From Micromonospora nigra (GTDB lineage Bacteria > Actinomycetota > Actinomycetes > Mycobacteriales > Micromonosporaceae), in NCBI RefSeq assembly GCF_900091585.1, contig NZ_FMHT01000003.1, positions 5,261,501 to 5,325,500 of the forward strand: a stretch of 64,000 nt of DNA, read 5' to 3'. The translations under genes and the position numbers were made by a program. Below the pieces are notes generated by a model. The model worked only from the letters and a program-made list of their open reading frames with translations. It ran no database searches and was not told where the DNA came from. Of the stretch, positions 43,393-51,945 are shown piece by piece (the first letter of the stretch is position 1; each line of letters begins with the position of its first letter).

Positions 43393-43465
43393 CCCCGCCC
43401 GTGGCGGAGTGACCGGAAGCGTCGCAGGGCCCCCGCCCGTGGCGGAGTGACCGGGAGCGTCGCAG
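43393..43465. repeat. 35-bp tandem repeat x2, 38-bp period
   Basis: The unit beginning CCCCGCCCGTGGCGGAGTGA occurs at 43393-43427 and 43431-43465 with one mismatch. A more diverged partial copy precedes it, right after the desaturase stop (43356). Confidence 0.85.
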
Positions 43466-43503
43466 TGCCCCTCGCGTGGCGGGGGGCCGCCCGGGCGGGC
43501 GGG

Positions 43504-43537
43504 GGCGCGCGGTGACCCGGAGGGCCGCCCGCGCGCC
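43504..43537. terminator. hairpin between desaturase and SGNH hydrolase
   Basis: GGCGCGCGG (43504-43512) pairs with CCGCGCGCC (43529-43537) between two convergent genes; a probable bidirectional terminator. Confidence 0.5.
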
Positions 43538-43552
43538 GGTCACGCGCCATCG

Positions 43553-44383
43553 TCACCAGCGGAAGCCGGCGGCGTACGAGACGTTCGCCAGAACCTGCTG
43601 GCCGCTCGTGTTCGGGTGGAAGTAGTCCCAGCCGGAGAGCTGGTTGAGGCTGAACGGGTAGCCGAAGACGGCGTTGCCGTCGAATCGGCAGTTCGCGCCG
43701 TACGCCGCGCAGGCCTGGGCGAGCTGGGTGTTGTAGTCGACGACCCGCTGCCGGACCCGGGTCCGCCGGTCGACGTCGGCCTGGCTGGTGGAGGTCGGGT
43801 TGGCCAGCATCGACTGGCAGATGCCGAACAGCGACCAGGCGGTACGGGCGCTGCCGCTGCCCCGACCCACCGACCACAGCCGGTGGATGTCGGGAATGCT
43901 GATCACGAACACCTTGGCGTTCGGCAGGCCGGCCCTGAGCCGGTTGAGGGCGGCGTCGATGTTCGACCGGAAGGTGGACACGGGGGTCATGGAGGCCTCG
44001 GAGCTGGTGCAGGCGTCGTTGGCGCCGATCAGGACGGTGACGTAGCCGGCGCCCTGGCTGACGGCGGTGCCGGCCTGGGCGTAGACGTCCGCCGACTTCG
44101 CGCCGGTCTTCGCGGCGTTGACGTTGCGCCCGCCGATGGCCGGGTTCACCGCCCGGATGCGCAGGTAGTGGCTGTTCACCGTGGAGTTGTCGCCGGTGCT
44201 GAACGAGCGTGACGTGCAGTCGACGTACCACCCGCAGGCGTTGAAGCCGCGGGTGATGGAGTCGCCGAGGCTGGCCATCGACGACGGTGGCGGACCGGGG
44301 TCGGCCGCGGCGGGGCTGGTGGCGAGCAGGACGAGGGCGGTGACGCCGGCGAGGGTGGCCAGCGCGCGTCGGACGAGGGTCAT
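43553..44383 (-). CDS. secreted SGNH/GDSL hydrolase
   Basis: A 276-aa protein. The signal peptide (residues 1-27) ends at an A-A-A-D-P cleavage region. Block I is S-L-G-D-S-I-T-R-G-F (catalytic Ser), block III I-G-A-N-D-A-C, and block V D-Y-F-H-P-N (catalytic Asp/His); Cys residues at C-G-W-Y-V-D-C and near the C-terminus probably form disulfides. Esterases or lipases of this type act on extracellular lipids or acetylated carbohydrates. ATG 44383 follows GGAGG. It is divergent from the S1 protease gene. Confidence 0.92.
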   Translation of the reverse strand: MTLVRRALATLAGVTALVLLATSPAAADPGPPPSSMASLGDSITRGFNACGWYVDCTSRSFSTGDNSTVNSHYLRIRAVNPAIGGRNVNAAKTGAKSADVYAQAGTAVSQGAGYVTVLIGANDACTSSEASMTPVSTFRSNIDAALNRLRAGLPNAKVFVISIPDIHRLWSVGRGSGSARTAWSLFGICQSMLANPTSTSQADVDRRTRVRQRVVDYNTQLAQACAAYGANCRFDGNAVFGYPFSLNQLSGWDYFHPNTSGQQVLANVSYAAGFRW

Positions 44384-44507
44384 GGGGGCCTCCGGATCGC
44401 GGTGCCGGGAAACGGTGGTGACCAGAGCGTATAGATGACGGTCTGTGTCCACAATGTGGCGTGCCTGTTACGGGTGGCCGTCGGATGAACTCGGGCAAAC
44501 GGGGGTC

Positions 44508-44536
44508 TTGTTTACGATCTTAAATATGTGAATACT
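44508..44536 (+). promoter_or_regulatory. promoter for S1 protease gene
   Basis: TTGTTT (44508-44513), 17-bp spacer and AATACT (44531-44536) in an unusually A/T-rich patch (44508-44537) of the divergent intergenic region, giving a leader of about 87 nt. Confidence 0.5.
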
Positions 44537-44629
44537 TTCCCTCGCTCGCCGGTTTCCCCAGGTCGGCCGAGTTGCCCCGGGCGCCGTCGTCGTGACGGGA
44601 CCCTCCACCCCCATCCGGGAGGCTGTTAC

Positions 44630-45679
44630 ATGCGACCCACGAGGTCATCGCTGCGCCGCGCCGCCACCATCGCCGTGGCCGGCACCCTGGTCGCCGGCTC
44701 GCTGCTCGGCACGCCGGCCCAGGCGGCCCCCTCGTCGGCGTCCCCCGACGCCGCCGCCACGCTGTCCGAGCGCCTCGGCGCCCGCTCCGCCGGCGCGTAC
44801 GCCGACGCCACCGGCAAGATGGTGGTCACCGTGACCGACGCCGTGGCCGCCCGCCAGGTCGCCGCGGCCGGGGCCACCCCGAGGATCGTCAAGCGGGGTG
44901 CCGCCGAGCTGAACAGCGCCACCGCCGAGCTGGAGCGCTCCGCCAAGATCCCCGGCACCGCCTGGTGGACCGACCCGGCCACGAACCAGGTCGTCGTCTC
45001 GGTCGACCCGACCGTCACCGGCGCGAAGCTGGAGCGGGTCAAGGCCGCCGCCGCGCGCGCCAACGGCGCCGTGCGGATCGAGAAGGAGGCCGCCCCGCTG
45101 AGCCTGCGCATCTCCGGCGGCCAGGCCATCTACGCCGGCGGCGGCGGGCGCTGCTCGCTCGGCTTCAACGTGCGCAGCGGCAGCACCTACTACTTCATCA
45201 CCGCCGGGCACTGCACCAACATCTCGTCGAGCTGGTACAGCAACTCCTCCCTGACCTCGTTGCTCGGCAGCCGGACCGGCAGCAGCTTCCCGGGCAACGA
45301 CTACGGCATCGTGCGGCACAGCAACCCCGCGAACGCCGCCGGCAACGTCTACCTCTACAACGGCCGCTACCAGGACATCACCACCGCCGGCAACGCCTAC
45401 GTCGGCCAGCGTGTGCAGCGCTCGGGCAGCACCACCGGCCTGCGTGGCGGTTCGGTCACCGCGCTGAACGCCACGGTCAACTACGCCGAGGGTTCCGTCT
45501 CCGGCCTGATCCGCACCAACGTCTGCGCCCAGCCGGGTGACAGCGGCGGCCCGCTGTTCGCCGGTTCCACCGCCCTGGGCCTCACCTCGGGCGGCAGCGG
45601 CAACTGCTCCACCGGCGGCACCACCTACTTCCAGCCGGTCCTCGAGGTGCTGAACCGCTACGGCGTCAACGTCTTCTGA
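44630..45679 (+). CDS. secreted S1 serine protease (streptogrisin/alpha-lytic type)
   Basis: A 349-aa preproenzyme. A signal peptide (1-31, ending T-P-A-Q-A-A) is followed by an alpha-lytic-type pro-region to about residue 160 and a chymotrypsin-fold domain. The triad is visible: T-A-G-H-C (His), N-D-Y-G-I-V (Asp) and P-G-D-S-G-G-P-L (Ser). Two Cys pairs are present. This is a typical extracellular protease that matures by self-cleavage of the pro-region. ATG 44630 follows GGGAGG. The gene ends in a strong terminator. Confidence 0.93.
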   Translation: MRPTRSSLRRAATIAVAGTLVAGSLLGTPAQAAPSSASPDAAATLSERLGARSAGAYADATGKMVVTVTDAVAARQVAAAGATPRIVKRGAAELNSATAELERSAKIPGTAWWTDPATNQVVVSVDPTVTGAKLERVKAAAARANGAVRIEKEAAPLSLRISGGQAIYAGGGGRCSLGFNVRSGSTYYFITAGHCTNISSSWYSNSSLTSLLGSRTGSSFPGNDYGIVRHSNPANAAGNVYLYNGRYQDITTAGNAYVGQRVQRSGSTTGLRGGSVTALNATVNYAEGSVSGLIRTNVCAQPGDSGGPLFAGSTALGLTSGGSGNCSTGGTTYFQPVLEVLNRYGVNVF

Positions 45680-45692
45680 TCCGCACCGCACC

Positions 45693-45727
45693 GACGGGCC
45701 GCCGGATTCCTCCTCCGGCGGCCCGTC
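45693..45727 (+). terminator. S1 protease terminator
   Basis: A perfect 14-bp stem (45693-45706 with 45714-45727) and 7-nt loop, 14 nt past the protease stop. Confidence 0.8.
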
Positions 45728-45762
45728 CGCGTACCCGGTCGCCGGCGGCCCGTCCGCGTACC
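45715..45762. repeat. 21-bp direct repeat x2
   Basis: The right arm of the terminator and its flank (45715-45735) are repeated exactly at 45742-45762, a 27-bp period. Confidence 0.8.
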
Positions 45763-45835
45763 GGGCGGCCACGACCTGCGGCGCGTCGCGGTATCACGGC
45801 CTCGGGAAGCCGCGACATGCCGTGATCGGGGTGCG

Positions 45836-46435
45836 TCAGGCGTCTGCCAGCCGCAGCCGTAGCCGCAGCACCACCACCAGGGGGCACAGCGCCTCCGCTC
45901 CGGCGGCGACCCGTTCGGACAGTCCCACGCGGGGTCCGCCGACGGTCAACTCGACGACGAACCATCCGACGGCCAGCACCAGGACGCCGGTCAGAGCCAG
46001 CCACCGTGGCCGCGCACCACGGGTCGCCAGCGCCGGCCAGAGCGCCAATGCGCCGAAGGCGATCGCGGCGGCCAGGGCGTGCGGCGTCGAACTCCCGGCC
46101 CCGGCCGTCGAACTCCCGGCCCCCGCGGGCAGCGGAGTGGCCGCCACCGCCACGGTCGCGACCCCGCCGAGCGCCAGCAGGAGCCGCCCGGCGGGAGCCA
46201 GCGGCCGCAGCCCCGCCGCCGTCACGCAGTGGCACAGACCCAGACCGACCAGACCCAGCGTCATGATCCAACGGTCGTCGGCGTCGACGGCGGCGAGTGC
46301 GCTGATGGTGTCCGTCACCGGGTCGTACCCGCCGGTCTGGCGGGCCTCGGCGAGCGTCCAGCCGCCGATCAGCAGGAGGGGCGCGGCCACGGCGGAGAGC
46401 AGGGCCCACAGGGGTACGCGTCGCACGCACCACAC
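45836..46435 (-). CDS. DUF998-type membrane protein
   Basis: A 199-aa protein with about six TM helices (for example LLSAVAAPLLLIGGWTLA, MTLGLVGLGLCHCVTAAGL, LLLALGGVATVAVAATPLPAG, ALAAAIAFGALALWPALA). The segment Y-D-P-V-T-D-T-I-S-A-L-A-A is characteristic of DUF998. No function is known. GTG 46435 begins the frame; GTG 46426 (V-R-R-V-P-L-W-A) is an alternative and lies about 9 nt after a TACGGT -10-like box, suggesting a nearly leaderless message. Confidence 0.75.
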   Translation of the reverse strand: MWCVRRVPLWALLSAVAAPLLLIGGWTLAEARQTGGYDPVTDTISALAAVDADDRWIMTLGLVGLGLCHCVTAAGLRPLAPAGRLLLALGGVATVAVAATPLPAGAGSSTAGAGSSTPHALAAAIAFGALALWPALATRGARPRWLALTGVLVLAVGWFVVELTVGGPRVGLSERVAAGAEALCPLVVVLRLRLRLADA

Positions 46436-46587
46436 CGTACGCCGTACCCCTGCGCCGCCCGTCGCGCCGCCGACGGTGACCCCGGACGACCCCGACGGCG
46501 GGGGCTTGCCGCACCCGTGGAACGCCGACCGGGCAGTCCTGACAGAATGCGGGGGCAGAACGAAGCCAGACGAGGGAGACGCACGTC

Positions 46588-48408
46588 GTGATCCGTACCC
46601 ATGACGCCGGCAGCCTGCGCGCGACGGACGCCGGCACCACGGTGACGCTCGCCGGGTGGGTGGCCCGCCGGCGCGACCACGGCGGTGTCATCTTCGTCGA
46701 CCTGCGCGACGGCTCCGGCGTCGTCCAGGTGGTGTTCCGCGAGGAGGACGCGCACGCGCTGCGCAACGAGTTCTGCGTCAAGGTCACCGGGGAGGTGACC
46801 CGCCGCCCGGAGGGCAACGAGAACCCCGACCTGCCGACCGGCGAGATCGAGGTGACCGCCAGCGGGCTGGTGGTGCTCTCCGAGGCCGCCCCGCTGCCGC
46901 TGCCCGTCGACGACCAGGTCGAGGCCGGCGACGACATTCGACTGCGCTACCGCTACCTCGACCTGCGCCGCGGCGGCCCGGCGCGGGCCATGCGGCTGCG
47001 CTCGCGGGCCAACCAGCTCGCCCGCTCGGTGCTGCACGAGCGAGACTTCCTGGAGATCGAGACTCCGACGCTGACCCGGTCCACTCCGGAGGGCGCCCGC
47101 GACTTCCTGGTGCCGGTGCGTCTGCAGCCCGGCAGCTGGTACGCGCTGCCGCAGTCGCCGCAGCTGTTCAAGCAGCTGCTGATGGTCGGCGGCATGGAGC
47201 GCTACTACCAGATCGCCCGCTGCTACCGCGACGAGGACTTCCGCGCCGACCGGCAGCCGGAGTTCACCCAGCTCGACATCGAGATGTCCTTCGTCACCGA
47301 GGACGACGTGATCGACCTCGGTGAGGCGATCGTGGCGACCCTGTGGAAGGACCTGGCCGGTCACGAGATCCCGCGCCCGATCCCGCGGATCACCTGGCAC
47401 GACGCGATGGCCCGGTACGGCTCCGACAAGCCCGACCTGCGCTACGGCGTCGAGCTGACCGAGCTGACCGACCACCTGCGCGGCACGACGTTCCGGGTGT
47501 TCGCCGGGGCGATCGACGCGGGGGGCTACGTCGGCGCGGTCGTGATGCCGGGCGGTGCGGCGCAGACCCGCAAGGAACTGGACGGCTGGCAGGACTGGGC
47601 CAAGGCGCGCGGCGCGAAGGGCCTGGCGTACGTGGTGCTCGACGCCGAGACCGGCGAGCCGCGCGGGCCGGTGGCGAAGAACCTGTCGGCCGAGCACCTT
47701 GCCGGCCTGGCCGATGCGGTCGGCGCGAAGCCGGGCGACGCGATCTTCTTCGCGGCCAGTGCGCAGACGCGGGAGGCGCAGGAGCTGCTCGGCGCGGCCC
47801 GCATCGAGATCGCCAAGCGCTCCGGCCTGGTCGACGAGAGCGCATGGGCGTTCTGCTGGGTGGTCGACGCCCCGATGTTCGAACGGACGTCGGACGAGAT
47901 TGGCGGGGCGGGCGGCTGGACGGCCGTGCACCACCCGTTCACCTCCCCGAACGCCGAGTGGGAGGGCCGCTTCGAGGAGGCCCCCGACCGGGCGCTGGCC
48001 TACGCGTACGACATCGTCTGCAACGGCAACGAGATCGGCGGCGGCTCCATCCGTATCCACCGGCGTGACGTGCAGCAGCGGGTCTTCGACCTCCTCGGCA
48101 TCACCCCCGAGGAGGCGCAGGACAAGTTCGGCTTCCTGCTGGAGGCGTTCTCGTACGGCCCGCCGCCGCACGGTGGCATCGCGTTCGGCTGGGACCGGGT
48201 GTGCATGCTGCTGGCCGGTGCCGACTCGATCCGTGAGGTCATCGCCTTCCCGAAGACCCGGGGCGGCTTCGACCCGCTGACCGGCGCGCCGACGCCGATC
48301 ACCGCACAGCAGCGCACCGAGGCCGGCATCGACGCCAAGCCCAAGCCGCCTGCGGCTTCCCACACCGGCACCGCCGGCCCGGCCGCCCCGGTTTCCGACC
48401 CGACCTGA
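46588..48408 (+). CDS. aspS: aspartyl-tRNA synthetase
   Basis: A 606-aa bacterial-type AspRS. N-terminal OB anticodon-binding domain ([21 protein letters not shown]), class II catalytic core with motif 2 in [16 protein letters not shown], bacterial GAD insertion domain (~290-420) and motif 3 [10 protein letters not shown]. Start GTG 46588 follows GAGGGAG. A Pro/Ala-rich tail ends the protein. Whether it also charges tRNA-Asn depends on other genes in the genome. Confidence 0.97.
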   Translation: MIRTHDAGSLRATDAGTTVTLAGWVARRRDHGGVIFVDLRDGSGVVQVVFREEDAHALRNEFCVKVTGEVTRRPEGNENPDLPTGEIEVTASGLVVLSEAAPLPLPVDDQVEAGDDIRLRYRYLDLRRGGPARAMRLRSRANQLARSVLHERDFLEIETPTLTRSTPEGARDFLVPVRLQPGSWYALPQSPQLFKQLLMVGGMERYYQIARCYRDEDFRADRQPEFTQLDIEMSFVTEDDVIDLGEAIVATLWKDLAGHEIPRPIPRITWHDAMARYGSDKPDLRYGVELTELTDHLRGTTFRVFAGAIDAGGYVGAVVMPGGAAQTRKELDGWQDWAKARGAKGLAYVVLDAETGEPRGPVAKNLSAEHLAGLADAVGAKPGDAIFFAASAQTREAQELLGAARIEIAKRSGLVDESAWAFCWVVDAPMFERTSDEIGGAGGWTAVHHPFTSPNAEWEGRFEEAPDRALAYAYDIVCNGNEIGGGSIRIHRRDVQQRVFDLLGITPEEAQDKFGFLLEAFSYGPPPHGGIAFGWDRVCMLLAGADSIREVIAFPKTRGGFDPLTGAPTPITAQQRTEAGIDAKPKPPAASHTGTAGPAAPVSDPT

Positions 48409-48410
48409 CC

Positions 48411-48697
48411 GACCCGGCGGAGACGGCGGTGCGGGCGGTCGACCCGGCCGCCGCGCTGGTGCGCACCTCGCTGATCGTGGGGCAGGGCCGGGCGGAGCCG
48501 GGTCTGCTGGTGGCGCACCGGTCGGGCCTGGATCCGGCCGGCCTGCGGACGACCACCGGCGTCGCCGCCGGGGTGCTGCGTCCCACCGAGGTGCGCCTCG
48601 ACTCCACCCGTGCCGCTGGGCGGGGTGGACACCCTCATCCTGGTGCCGCCGGTTGCTGCGGGCACGCCTGCGCGACGTGCGCGAACTTCTCGCCTGA
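48411..48697 (+). pseudogene. decayed RmlD-type SDR (dTDP-sugar reductase-like) remnant
   Basis: Right after aspS, the reading A-E-T-A-V-R-A-V-D-P-A-A-A-L-V-R-T-S-L-I-V-G (48417 on) matches the middle of an RmlD-like SDR, then jumps to its C-terminus (G-L-L-V-A-H-R-S-G-L-D-P-A-G-L and L-R-P-T-E-V-R-L-D-S-T-R). After an out-of-frame insertion of about 30 nt, the ending L-L-R-A-R-L-R-D-V-R-E-L-L-A-stop appears in another frame (48653-48697). The N-terminal Rossmann half is absent and the centre is deleted. I read it as a degraded gene, not a functional ORF. Confidence 0.6.
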
Positions 48698-48722
48698 GCC
48701 AGCCTCGCCTCGACCCTCGTCA

Positions 48723-48765
48723 TGCACACTTCCCATGCACACTTCTTGTGCATGGGAAGTGTGCA
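48723..48765 (+). promoter_or_regulatory. 18-bp perfect inverted-repeat operator of arsR-type gene
   Basis: TGCACACTTCCCATGCAC (48723-48740) and its exact reverse complement (48748-48765) with a 7-nt spacer. A further TGTGCAT element overlaps the -10 region. The right arm covers the spacer of the promoter, a good position for autorepression. Confidence 0.8.
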
Positions 48766-48775
48766 CAGCTATTGT
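48746..48775 (+). promoter_or_regulatory. leaderless promoter of arsR-type gene
   Basis: TTGTGC (48746-48751), 18-bp spacer, TATTGT (48770-48775); the ATG at 48782 is at about +1, so the mRNA is predicted to be leaderless. Confidence 0.55.
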
Positions 48776-48781
48776 GCATCC

Positions 48782-49384
48782 ATGGACAAGAAGACTCCCG
48801 CCGGTGGCCGGCCCGCGCCACGCACCGTCCGTCTCGACGGCCGGCAGGTCCGCGTCCTGGCCCACCCGCTGCGGATGCGCCTGCTCGGCGCCCTGCGGCT
48901 GGAGGGCCCGGCCACCGCCACCGCCCTGGCCGGCACGCTGGACACCAACACCGGTGCCACCAGCTACCACCTTCGGCAGCTCGCCGAGGTGGGGCTGGTC
49001 GCCGAGGCACCCGAGCTGGGCACCCGCCGGCAGCGCTGGTGGCGGGCCGTGCACGAGATCAGCGACTTCGAGCCCACCGACTTCGACGACGACCCCGACG
49101 CGCGGGCCGCCGTCGAGTGGATCCAGGCCGACCAGGTGCGGCACCTGGCCGAGCAGGCGCGACGCTGGACGGCCGTCGCCCACCGGCACGACCGGGCGTG
49201 GCGGGACGCCGCAGGCATGGGTGACGCCGTGCTCACCCTCGACGCCGCCCGGCTGCGGGCGCTCAACGACGAACTGTGGCAGGTGCTGATGCGCTACCGC
49301 GACGAGACCGAGCCGGGCGTGGCAGGCGCGCAGGCCGTCCACGTCTTCCTGGCCGCCTACCCACGGGTGGAGGAGGGCCGGTGA
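48782..49384 (+). CDS. ArsR-type helix-turn-helix regulator
   Basis: A 200-aa protein. Residues ~14-90 form a winged HTH (V-R-V-L-A-H-P-L-R-M-R-L-L-G-A-L, T-A-T-A-L-A-G-T-L-D-T-N-T-G-A-T-S-Y-H-L-R-Q-L-A-E-V-G-L-V), followed by a helical domain rich in W, H and D. No CxC metal motif is visible, so it is probably not a classical metal sensor. It overlaps the MFS gene (GTGA) and has a large palindrome in its promoter, so it likely represses itself and the transporter until a ligand binds. Confidence 0.88.
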   Translation: MDKKTPAGGRPAPRTVRLDGRQVRVLAHPLRMRLLGALRLEGPATATALAGTLDTNTGATSYHLRQLAEVGLVAEAPELGTRRQRWWRAVHEISDFEPTDFDDDPDARAAVEWIQADQVRHLAEQARRWTAVAHRHDRAWRDAAGMGDAVLTLDAARLRALNDELWQVLMRYRDETEPGVAGAQAVHVFLAAYPRVEEGR

Positions 49385-50799
49385 ACCCGCCCGACGCCCG
49401 CCAGGTCCGGCGGCGGTTCCTGGCCCTGCACGGTCTGCGCTGGTTGCCCGTCGGCCTGCTGATCCCGGTGACGATCCTGCTGATGCAGGAGCGCGGGCTG
49501 TCGCTGACCCAGATCGGCCTGGCCGTCGCCGTCCAGGGGTTGATCGTGCTGGCTCTGGAACTGCCCACCGGCGGTCTCGCCGACGCGCTGGGCCGCCGGC
49601 CCGTGCTGCTGGTCGCCGCCACGGTCAACCTCGCCTCGCTGGCACTGCTCGTGGTGGCGGACTCGTTCGCGCTGCTGGTGACCGTGTGGGCGTTGCAGGG
49701 CGTGTTCCGGGCCCTCGACAGCGGCCCCCTGGAATCCTGGTACGTCGACGCGACCCTCGCCGCCGACCCCGACGCCGCGTACGAGAAGGGGCTCGGTCAG
49801 GGCGGCACCGTGCTCGGCCTGGGCATCGCCGCCGGCGCGCTGCTCAGCGGTGGGCTGGTCGCCCTCGGCCCCGTCGGTCCGGTCAGTGCCCTCACCACGC
49901 CGGTGCTCGCCGCCGTGGTGCTGCAGGTGGCGTACCTGGTGGCCCTGTCGCTCCTGTTGGTCGAGGCGCGACCCGCGGCGGGCACGGGTGCGCTGCGGGC
50001 CTCGGTCGCCGAGGCGCCCCGGATGGTCGGTCGGGCGTTCGGGCTGCTGCGCCGATCCCGGGTGCTGCTCGCGCTGGTGGCGGTGGAACTGTTCTGGGGT
50101 TTCGGCATGGTCACGTTCGAGAACCTGCTGCCCGTGCGCCTCGCCGAGGTCGTCGGTGACGCCGACCGGGCCGCGGCCATCCTCGGTCCCGGCAGCACCG
50201 TGGCCTGGCTGGCGTCGGCCGGCGGGGCCGCGCTCACCCCGCTGCTGATGCGGTGGCTGGGTGCGGCGCCGGCGGCGGTGCTGCTGCGCGTCGTGCAGGG
50301 TGTCACGGTGGTGGGGATGGGCCTGTTCGCCGGCCCGGTGGGCGTGCTGGTCGCCTACTTCGCCTGTTACGCCGTGCACGGCGCGTCGAACCCGCTGCAC
50401 ATGGGCCTGCTGCACCGTCAGGTCGACGGTCCGTACCGGACCAGCGTCATCTCACTGAACTCGATGGTGGCGATGCCGGCCGCGTCGGCCGGCGGGGTGC
50501 TGCTCGGCCTGGTCGCGGACCGGGTCGGGGTGAGCGTCGCGATGCTGGTCGGCGCCGTCGTGCTGGCTGCCGCCGCCCCGCTGTACCTGCCGGCGTGGCG
50601 CGCGGGGCGCGGTGCGCCGTCCCCGGCCGCAACCGGGCCGGCGTCCGTCGCTGCCGAGACCGCGGGGTCGGCTCGACCGGCGGGTGGCGTGCCCACGCAG
50701 TCGGCCAGCGAAGGGTCCGCTCCGTCGCCGGGTGGCGTGCCCGCGCAGTCGGCCGACGACGTGCCCGCCCCACTCAGTCGGGGAGGCGTACCGAGCTGA
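49381..50799 (+). CDS. MFS transporter
   Basis: A 472-aa major-facilitator protein with about 12 TM helices and the loop motif G-G-L-A-D-A-L-G-R-R-P (residues ~62-72). A Ser/Pro/Ala-rich hydrophilic tail (~415-472) carries short repeats (G-G-V-P-x-Q-S-A). Start GTG 49381 overlaps the regulator stop. It probably exports a drug-like compound that is also the regulator ligand (inference). Its 3' end overlaps the convergent GNAT gene by 26 bp. Confidence 0.88.
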   Translation: MNPPDARQVRRRFLALHGLRWLPVGLLIPVTILLMQERGLSLTQIGLAVAVQGLIVLALELPTGGLADALGRRPVLLVAATVNLASLALLVVADSFALLVTVWALQGVFRALDSGPLESWYVDATLAADPDAAYEKGLGQGGTVLGLGIAAGALLSGGLVALGPVGPVSALTTPVLAAVVLQVAYLVALSLLLVEARPAAGTGALRASVAEAPRMVGRAFGLLRRSRVLLALVAVELFWGFGMVTFENLLPVRLAEVVGDADRAAAILGPGSTVAWLASAGGAALTPLLMRWLGAAPAAVLLRVVQGVTVVGMGLFAGPVGVLVAYFACYAVHGASNPLHMGLLHRQVDGPYRTSVISLNSMVAMPAASAGGVLLGLVADRVGVSVAMLVGAVVLAAAAPLYLPAWRAGRGAPSPAATGPASVAAETAGSARPAGGVPTQSASEGSAPSPGGVPAQSADDVPAPLSRGGVPS

Positions 50800-51517
50800 G
50801 CGCGAGCCGGTGGGTGTAGCCGAGTCGCTGGTAGAGGCGGATCGCCGCGACGTTGACGGTGTAGACCCCGAGGGCCACCAGCCCGTGCGCCGGCGCGACC
50901 GCCCGGGTCATCGCGGCGGTCAGGGTCGCCCCGAGCCCTCGGCCGCGCCGGTCGGGGGCCACGGTCAGGCCGGCGAGGAAGCCCACGTCGCCGCGGCTGC
51001 GATCCGCCCCGCAGGCTACCAGCCGGTCGCCCTCGCGCACGCCGTACCAGCCGACCACCCGGGGGTCGCCCGGCCGGGACGTGGTGGTGGGGAAGGCCTG
51101 CTCGATCAGTGCGCTCAGCGCGGGAAGGTCCGCCTCGCCGAGGCGTACCACCCGTTCCTCGTCGGGCTGCCGGGGCGGCGGCGTGGTCGTCCAGAGGAAG
51201 TCCCAATCGGCGTGCGCGGCCACCGACGGTCTCTGGGCGAGCGTGGCCGCGTCGAGGCGCGGCAGGTGCAGCCGCTGGCCGGGGCGCAGCAGTCGGTCGG
51301 CGGCCAGGCCCACGACCGCACCCAGCGCCGGACCGGGCGCGCCGAGGGCGCCCGCCGGCGGATCCGGCTCGCCCAGCGGCAGCCACGTCACGGTGGCGTC
51401 CCGCCGCCAGCCGCGTACCCGGCCGCCGGGGCGCAGCGCGTGCCGGGAGAACGGATGGTGGCCCGTGGCGGCCAGGATCGTGTCCCGCCCGTCGAGGGCC
51501 TCGTCGGCGATGATCAT
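50774..51517 (-). CDS. GNAT family N-acetyltransferase
   Basis: A 247-aa protein. The N-terminal ~115 residues are of unknown fold; a GNAT domain follows (V-V-R-L-G-E-A-D-L-P, F-L-A-G-L-T-V-A-P-D-R-R-G-R-G-L-G-A-T-L as the acetyl-CoA loop, G-V-Y-T-V-N-V-A-A-I-R-L-Y-Q-R-L-G-Y). The acceptor is unknown. ATG 51517 lies 6 nt after TAGGCT, suggesting leaderless translation. Its tail overlaps the MFS gene on the other strand. Confidence 0.88.
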   Translation of the reverse strand: MIIADEALDGRDTILAATGHHPFSRHALRPGGRVRGWRRDATVTWLPLGEPDPPAGALGAPGPALGAVVGLAADRLLRPGQRLHLPRLDAATLAQRPSVAAHADWDFLWTTTPPPRQPDEERVVRLGEADLPALSALIEQAFPTTTSRPGDPRVVGWYGVREGDRLVACGADRSRGDVGFLAGLTVAPDRRGRGLGATLTAAMTRAVAPAHGLVALGVYTVNVAAIRLYQRLGYTHRLALSSVRLPD

Positions 51518-51523
51518 GCGGTC

Positions 51524-51529
51524 AGCCTA
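51524..51529 (-). promoter_or_regulatory. -10 box of leaderless GNAT gene
   Basis: TAGGCT (complement of 51524-51529) ends 6 nt before ATG 51517; no good -35 was assigned. Confidence 0.45.
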
Positions 51530-51657
51530 GGACCATCGTGGGCCGCGTGTCGGCCGCGTCCACCCCGGGACGGGCCGCCGACTCCAGAGATTGACGAACG
51601 GACCGATTGGGTACATCCCGCGCCGACCTACTGGGAACCCCCCACCGGAGGAACGAC

Positions 51658-51870
51658 ATGCTCGCCATACTCGCGGCTATCGTTTTCGGCTTCGCCCTGC
51701 TGATCGACCTTCTTGACACCAACTTCGGCGCACCGGACCTGTTCAACTGGAACACCCTCGTCCTGATCGGTCTGCTGCTGCTCTCGCTCTACCTCGCCGG
51801 CGTGGGCAGCGGTCCGCGCGGGGGTGGTGGCGGTCGCTGGTACCGGGGCCGTCGCCCCGGCCGTGGCTGA
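51658..51870 (+). CDS. small two-TM membrane protein
   Basis: A 70-aa protein with two hydrophobic helices (L-A-I-L-A-A-I-V-F-G-F-A-L-L-I-D-L-L and L-V-L-I-G-L-L-L-L-S-L-Y-L-A) and a Gly/Arg-rich basic tail. ATG 51658 is preceded by a strong GGAGG site. Similar tiny proteins occur in many actinobacteria; the function is unknown. It is not in an evident operon. Confidence 0.7.
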   Translation: MLAILAAIVFGFALLIDLLDTNFGAPDLFNWNTLVLIGLLLLSLYLAGVGSGPRGGGGGRWYRGRRPGRG

Positions 51871-51932
51871 CCGGAAACGATCACGACCGGCCCGGCCCGC
51901 GGCGCGATTCTGGCGCTGCGGACCGGGCCCGG

Positions 51933-51938
51933 TACTGT
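51933..51938 (+). promoter_or_regulatory. -10 box of rarA
   Basis: TACTGT (51933-51938); 7 nt later comes ATG 51946, which fits a leaderless start and was used to choose it over GTG 51943. Confidence 0.4.
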
Positions 51939-51945
51939 TCCCGTG

